Assembly (NCBI GenBank): GCA_023055355.1
Contig: JALJCS010000039.1
Coordinates: 3,557,001-3,621,000, forward strand
DNA from: Agelaius tricolor
Lineage: Eukaryota; Chordata; Aves; Passeriformes; Icteridae
DNA length: 64,000 bases
Direction of reading: 5' to 3'
Made by a program: the position numbers and the translations under genes. Under the pieces are notes generated by a model. The model was not told the DNA's origin, searched no databases, and saw only the letters and a list, made by a program, of their open reading frames with translations. Below, piece by piece: positions 58,130 to 64,000 of the stretch (position 1 is its first letter; the number at the start of each line of letters is the position of its first letter).

Positions 58130-59310
58130 AGTGAACCTACATAATTTACTTCCAAAAGTAAGCTTAGAACTTTCTTTTACTAGGATTGCAGTAGCTGTTA
58201 TAACTTAAATACATACTGGCTAGCTGTGTCTTACTGGGTCTAACATCTTTGATATATAAGCTACTAGATATTTTTTACTCTTCTTCACTCCTGAATTAAA
58301 ATTTTATGAGCTACTCCATTTTCTGTATTTATGTATAAATGATAAAGTATTTTTCAATCAAGGGTAAGCTTAAAGATGATACTTAGGCTAGTTTTTACTT
58401 AACTCTTTTAATTTAACAATATCTTCCTTGGTCTGTTTTATATCATCTCCTTCTGTCAATTATTTTTCATACACAAATTTTGCTACCTGTGTGTACCCCT
58501 CAATCTATAATCTATAATATTTCAATAATCTAGGTAATTTTCTGATCTCCCTCTTTGAAGAGGGAGGGAGAAGGAATAAAATTCTTGCAAATTTCTCATG
58601 GTTGGGTTTCCAGCTACTTTTATTTATTAAGTGTCTAAGATATTTTACCACTGGGTAGTGAGTGTGTGTTCTTTTATTAACCTCCCTTAAATCTTGTACT
58701 AGTCTATAACTCCCATCAGACTTTACTGGGGGAATAGGGATATTATGAGGAGACATACAAGGTTCTAATGCCCCATCCTTTATTAGTCCTTCTATTACTG
58801 GCTTCAAACCTTCCCGTCCTTCTAAAGATACAGGATACTGACGTACACGCATGGGACAATCTTCTCTCTCAATTGTAACCCTTATGGGGTTGATATTTAA
58901 TCCTCCCCTATTTCCTTCTCCAGCCCAAACTTCTTTGTTGATTTTTTTTCTTCATCCTGTTGGCCTAATTTTAAAACTCTAGCTGTCATTTTCCCATTTT
59001 CTGATATAACTCCTATTCTTAATTGCACTTGTAACACTCTTCCTAATAAGTTGCTACCTGCCCCTGGGACCAATAAGACATCTCCCATCTAAATTCTAGT
59101 TTCTTCTCTCAATTACCACATCTTTAATGACCAGAAATGTAAAAATTTCTCTTTTTGCCTCTGTTACTTTCACTATATGTTTGCTCACACTGTAACTTTT
59201 TGGAACATATAACAGGCAGGTTCTCTCTGCCCCTGTGTCTATTACAAATTCTAATTCTTCTTCTTGGGGACCCACTTTTAAAGTTATCACAGGCTCCAGA
59301 TGGTATTTGT
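58130..59310 (-). pseudogene. Gammaretrovirus-like protease-reverse transcriptase fragment
   Basis: Minus-strand frames encode a protease start with an intact DTGA (59239-59228, in LEFVIDTGAERTC), its end (LLGRVLQVQLRIGV), the reverse transcriptase N-terminus (REGLKPVIEGLIKDGALEP, SYRLVQDLREVNKR) and, after a deletion of the catalytic core, a connection-domain remnant near 58260-58130. Stops and gaps show a dead fragment. Confidence 0.7.
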
Positions 59311-59968
59311 CCCCCCAAAAAATTAGAGCTTATGACCTCCCTATTCCTCCTATGTGCCCATCTCTTTAAAGATTTTCAGATCTTCTGCTTACTTAGGACC
59401 ATTTTCCTATTTCTCTTAAGTTTGTTTATCTATTTAGTTGGAGTTTCTTCTTTCTCCTCTAAAAGCTGTCCCTCAAAAACCTTTTGTTTTAGCATTTTGC
59501 CTTTGATATGCTGTCTCATTTATTCCCTTGGTTATGTAATTACGATAATTATTCATGTGTTTACTCCCCTCCTCATTATTTTAACCCCACTCAGGAGGTA
59601 CAGTTGGCATTTTGTCTTCTCTGGGGGTCCCTGTGGATTATCTTTTTCCTAAGCTTTCATTTCAGTTGCTCTGATTAATTACCTTTTTTCCTGAGAAAAA
59701 TATTATTTTCATTACAGACCGCATCTCTTCTCAAGTATAATTGTTTGGACCTAAAAATTGGTCTAATTGTTCAGCTATGCCAATAGAGTCTTCTAAATAT
59801 CCCTTTTATTTATTTCTTAAAGTTTCAGACCTCAGACGAAGTCAAAGGAGCATTTACAAACCCTGGTCCGTCCTCTCCTATGAGAACCTCTCCTTTAGAG
59901 AGTTCCCCTGAGCAGCCGGAGCTGTGGTTAACAAGGGAACAGAGCTCAGGGCAGGACGGGGGACTCGG

Positions 59969-60288
59969 CACAGCTCCAGGTCTGGGTGCTCCAAAGGCGG
60001 GGTCTGCAGGGGGAATCACCCGAGGGGATGGGCACAGCTCCGGGTCCGGGTGCTCCAAAGGCGGGGTCTGCAGGGGGAATCACCCGAGGGGATGGGCACA
60101 GCTCCGGGTCTGGGTGCTCCAAAGGCGGGGTCTGCAGGGGGAATCACCCGAGGGGATGGGCACAGCTCCGGCTCTGGGTGCTCCAAAGGCGGGGTCTGCA
60201 GGGGGAATCACCCGAGGGGATGGGCACAGCTCCGGGTCTGGGTGCTCCAAAGGCGGGGTCTGCAGGGGGAATCACCCGAGGGGCTGTT
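59969..60288. repeat. 64-bp minisatellite, five units
   Basis: Units start at 59969, 60033, 60097, 60161 and 60225, exactly 64 bp apart, nearly identical. Core: GGTCTGCAGGGGGAATCACC. The translated array looks like an ORF only because 64 bp has few stops. Confidence 0.95.
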
Positions 60289-60531
60289 TCGGTGCAGACC
60301 GAGCTGGAGCGTGGATCGCCCCCGCATGGCTGATCCGGCAGAGCCAAAGCCGGGACTGACCCCGGCTGCAGCGGCGGGAGCCGAGCAGAGTCAGGGCAGC
60401 CAGGGATGGGACAGACGGACAGACGGGACCCCCCCCTCGGTGCGGTCAGCGCGGTAACCACGGTGCACACGGCAGGACAGACAGACAGACACCCCCCGGC
60501 ACGGCCAGCGGAGCGGCTGCAGGCCAGGTGG

Positions 60532-60579
60532 CCGGACTGGGACAGACGGACTGGGACAGACGGACTGGGACAGACGGAC
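60532..60579. repeat. 14-bp tandem repeat
   Basis: About 3.4 units of GGACTGGGACAGAC. Confidence 0.9.
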
Positions 60580-60789
60580 TGTGCCGGAGCCGGCACAGGG
60601 GCTCGGGGGGTGGTGCAGCTGCGAACGAGTGGGGGAACAAACAGGGATGGATGAGGTAATATTTTGTTCCCAGCTTCATACTTTTCCTGTTTTTCTTTTA
60701 CTGCTTTTCAAAAATGTTATTTTCTTACAACCTCCCCCCTCCCCAGCAGGTGGTGTACTCTTTTTCTTCTGGATTAAACGGTTTTTACA

Positions 60790-61510
60790 AATAAATCCAG
60801 AGTTTAACAAGTCCAGACTTCTGCTTGGATACTTTGAAATGGTCGACAAGCTAACTCACGACCTTCTCATGTTGTTTTTCTCATCAACCTTTTATTTATC
60901 TTTTAGCAAATTATACATCTTTCAGTTACTTGCTTTTCTACTCCAATAATCCCAATGCACCCATAGTTCCTTAAAAAAACAATCACACAAAGCCTGAGTA
61001 TCCCACTGGGCTTTTTGATACATGTCCTCTGCTATTCCCTAGTAAGCATTTTATTATCTAATTGTCTTTCATCAGGATGTTTCTATTTCCCTGATTTATC
61101 TGGTTCGCCACCTGTCTTGTTTTAATTTTTTAATTCCTGGTGGTTTTTTTTTTGCTTCCCTAAACTTTGGAATTTCCAATTTTTCCTCATTTGGAGTTAA
61201 TATTAACTCTTTCAGCTCCATTTTCTGCTGCATCTTTAGCTTCTTGATCCGCCAAATTATTTCCCCTTATTTCTGTGGTCTTTACCTTTTGGTGTCCCTT
61301 AATATGTACTATAGCTATCTGTCTTAGGTAATTTTAATGCCTCTAAAACCTCTAAGATAAGTTTCTCATGTACTAATCCTTTTCCTCTTGAATTAAGTAA
61401 TCCTCCTTTTAAAATTTTTCTTAAGGTATGTGCTACTCTAAAGGCATACCTTGAATCAAAATATAACTGCTTTATTTTGTGTTAAATACTCTAATGCTCT
61501 TTTTAGAGTA
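60790..61510 (-). pseudogene. Gammaretrovirus-like RNase H-integrase fragment
   Basis: The minus strand encodes an RNase H segment (TCELHTLKRALEYLTQ near 61520-61450, then HIKGHQKVKTTEIRGN and NLADQEAKDAAENGAE near 61310-61190) and further on an integrase zinc-binding remnant (CIICKKINKRL near 60930). Several stops. In an intact minus-strand element this part would lie at lower coordinates than protease-RT, but here it lies higher, so the order is rearranged or a second element is present. Confidence 0.6.
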
Positions 61511-62429
61511 TGTAATTCACAAGTTTGCATGGGTTTTTTTTCTCATCAACTTCTGCATACCCTGTATTTTGCAAGGAGTTGTATTTCTGTTTGCTAACAT
61601 AACTCCCAAAGGGCTATCTTGGGGTATTTCTGTTGGTATTTTTTTTCCCGGTTTTCTTTCCCATATCCACCTTACTGGATTTCTGCCCCATTTCTCAATA
61701 TTCTATCTATTTGTCCCCGGCTTCTGTTTTCCACTTTTTACTAACAACTTAAATACCAGTTTTCTTTCAACTACTTACACTCAAAAAAAACCCCACCTTT
61801 TTCTCACACTGCTTTTGAATACAATACACTTCCCTCCAAGGAATATGGTAAGGCTTAAAATGCACAATCCACATTACCTATACTTTCATTCATCTACATT
61901 CACTCACTTTTATTTCTCATTCACTTTCACACATTCCTTCACACTTTCAAGACACAAAGTGGATCCCTCTCGCCAGAAAATCACGGGTCTCTGTGGCCCC
62001 CCTCACCTTGGGGTTGGCCTCCAGGTCTCAGCATCTCTGGGCCTCCTGGAAGGGCCCTGACTCTGTTTGCCTCCAGTGCCCGTTCACCTGTGAGGCTGCC
62101 TGCGTGTCACTCACACTCTTCAGCTACGGCCCCCTCACACACCAGGGAACACCAGCTTGGTTTGCAGGTCACTCACTCTCTTCGGCCCAAAAGTCCCCAC
62201 CTATCCGGGAACAATAGCCTGGTGTGCAGGTCACTCACTCCCTTCGGCCCAAAAGTCCCCACCTACCCAGGGAACAATAGCCTGGTGTGCAGGTCACTCA
62301 CTCCTCTTTCCACTGCCTCCCCCTTCCCACCGGCCCGGGAAGTTGAGGCCGACTTTGTGTGTGACTCACTCTCACACACCACAAAACAACAATAAGGTAC
62401 CTTTTACTTTCACATCACCTATCACGCCG
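61511..62429. other. Retroelement-like DNA before gene copy D
   Basis: AT-rich, then a GC-rich stretch with a 62-63-bp tandem repeat. No gene supported. The border with copy D is at about 62425-62435. Confidence 0.4.
62145..62313. repeat. 62-63-bp tandem repeat, about 2.7 units
   Basis: Units start at 62145, 62207 and 62270. Core: GCAGGTCACTCACTC followed by TTCGGCCCAAAAGTCCCC. Confidence 0.9.
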
Positions 62430-64000
62430 TACGGCGGCTCCCTCTGCAGCGGGGACAACAGGGCCGTCCTTGCCCTGGCTGTGAGTTTCTGGAGCTGGCC
62501 TATGCTGGCCCTCCAGGTCGCCTTCTCAGAAGCTCTCCATGCTCTCCCCAGCCTGCAGCTCCCTGCCTGGGCTGAAAGCTGGGCTAGGGGCAGCAGGCCG
62601 GGTGCTCCCCCTGCCCCTGCCCCCCGGCCCTGCCTCATGGACACCTCGGCACTGAGCGCTGCCTCGGGGCGCTTTGTCTCTTGCAGGCAACTCTGGTGCC
62701 GTGGAGGATTGCAAGCATGCCCGAGTGGCACTACGCAATCCTCCTTCATTCTCCACACCTGTTGGTGGCTCTGCTCTTGCAAATTTTCACCACCACGGAG
62801 CAGAGGCCAGAGGATGTGGAGACCCAGCGCTTCTGGAGAGCGTGCCGGGAGGAACACAACCTTCCCAGCCAGCCCAACAGGTGCCAGTCGCCCTGTCCTT
62901 CCCACGCCCTTGTGGCCAGGGCCAGTGCTCCCAGAGTGACCTGGCCTTGGCTTGGCACACAGGTTTGCAGTGCAGACCATGAAGGCTCTGCTCTCCCGAC
63001 TGGGCTTTGGCAAGAACCTGCTGGCTCTGGAGCACAAGCAGCTCTGGGACACCCTGCTCTGTGCCGACAGCCAGCACTATGCAGCGGGCCTGCTGGCCAG
63101 GTGAGATCCCCTACTCCCCGCCGCCACCACCACCATTTGTGCCCCGTGCCCGGAGTGCCCCACACAGTCCCCGGGGCCTGTAAGTGAGAGGGCCTCGTCA
63201 CCGAGGGAGGGCCGAGCAGACTGCAAAGGGCCGGGAGAGGAGGATGCCCAGCAGCAGCTGCCTCCCAAGGGGCCCATGTCCCCTTGCAGAGTGCTGGGGA
63301 AAAATGGGACCTCTGTGAGTCACTCCTGGGAGAGGTCTGCCCGCCCGGCTCAGGGTCTTGGTGCCTTTTTCCCCTGCCAGGGAGATGCGCTGTGGCTTGA
63401 CCCCCTTGTGTCCCCACATGGCCTCGCACCTGCTCAGCCTGCTGGTCGGGAAGCAGCCCCGCTGGCATCTGCCCGCCCTGGTGTTCTTTGTGGAGGTGAG
63501 CCTGATGGCCAGCACTGCCTGGCTGAGCTGCCTCCCAGCTCTCTGGCCTCTGGTAGCTGCAGCCGCCTGGGAGGCTGCCCATGCCCGCTGCTGCTGCCTG
63601 GAGCCGGCCCGCTCCCCTGCCACTGCCCTGTGCCTTTCAGCTCCTGGAGTGTCTGGACCTGAGCAAACACGGTCCCAGTGCCCTGGCGGTGCTATCCCGG
63701 CACCTGCCAAGCCAGCACAGGGACAGGCTGCGCCTGGAGCTCAGAGGCCTCGTGGTGCTCAGCAAGGAGCCCTCACTGGTGAGAAGGGGGCAGTGGCTGA
63801 AGCCGCGCTGGCAGCGCGGGGCTGGGGAAGGCAGACCTTTGGGCTTGGCTGGGCTTTGGCAGCAGAGGCAGCTGCTGCCAGCTCTCCCGACTCCCGCTTC
63901 AGCTGCCCGAGTGCCCCAAGCAGCTGTTGGTGCTGCAGCCAGTCACAGCTTCACAGCACAGCCTGGTCTTGCACACAGGCCGGAGGAATATGCGGCCTCT
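62430..64000 (+). CDS. MROH-like HEAT-repeat protein gene, copy D (5'-truncated, runs off the right edge)
   Basis: The first recognisable part is the end of exon 5 (about 62430-62479, ending CTGGCT before a GTGAGT donor). Then come exon 6 (62687-62880), exon 7 (62963-63100), exon 8 (63381-63495), exon 9 (63641-63778) and the start of exon 10 (63979 onward). Exons 6-9 keep the family phases and have no stops. Sequence features match the paralogues: ATLVPWRIASMP, RPEDVETQRFWRACREEH, LWDTLLCADSQHYAAGLLAR and LRGLVVLSKEPSL. Upstream of about 62430 the homology stops abruptly at retroelement and tandem-repeat DNA, so exons 1-4 are absent here. It is probably a 5'-truncated pseudogene, although its visible exons are intact. 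It could be expressed from a foreign promoter, but nothing shows that. Confidence 0.72.

Noticed and set aside
59880..60457. Repetitive Gly-rich ORFs over the minisatellite
   Set aside because: Open in three frames because the 64-bp unit lacks stops; not a gene.
1..64000. CRISPR arrays, bacterial operons, rRNA or tRNA genes
   Set aside because: None seen; the short tandem repeats lack spacers and the gene structure is eukaryotic.

Overview
The window is vertebrate genomic DNA, almost certainly from a bird and probably a songbird. Genes are split into short exons with GT-AG borders. GC-rich gene blocks alternate with AT-rich DNA. The endogenous retroviruses (ERVs) include one whose envelope resembles the avian leukosis type. 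No prokaryotic gene, operon or CRISPR array was seen. Species and chromosome cannot be read from the sequence.

The host genes are five copies of one HEAT-repeat gene family that I assign to the maestro heat-like repeat (MROH) group. Three lie head-to-tail on the minus strand in a tandem array with a 9.77 kb unit: copy A (1-3150, cut by the left edge), copy B (8434-12926) and copy C (18210-22811). About 7.9 kb of units A and B look identical, so either the duplication is very recent or the assembly is duplicated. Copy P (35133-40076, plus strand) is complete: 15 exons join in frame to 643 codons and a stop, followed by a poly(A) signal. Copy D (62430-64000, plus strand) is missing its 5' end and runs off the right edge. 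Copies B and C keep 14 exons in frame but lack the final exon seen in P.

Between and around the genes are retroelements. Region 24.07-24.53 kb is a solo LTR within unit C. Region 24.86-26.29 kb is a gammaretrovirus-like gag-protease scrap with LTR-like sequence. Region 30.07-33.41 kb is a young element with two 388-bp LTRs and no recognisable pol. Region 42.6-46.5 kb is a decayed gammaretrovirus-like pol. Region 46.88-56.49 kb is a nearly full-length betaretrovirus-like provirus with two LTRs, a tRNA-Asn primer site, gag, a dUTPase-like domain plus protease, pol and an alpharetrovirus-type env, linked by two recognisable -1 frameshift sites. Regions 58.1-61.5 kb hold minus-strand gammaretroviral fragments in scrambled order.

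An AT-rich stretch (26.3-30.1 kb) carries a broken intron-containing piece of NUP35. Minisatellites lie at 59.97-60.29 kb and 62.15-62.31 kb. Several junctions between duplicated gene blocks and unrelated DNA coincide with LTR elements that lack target-site duplications, which suggests that retroelement recombination shaped the locus.
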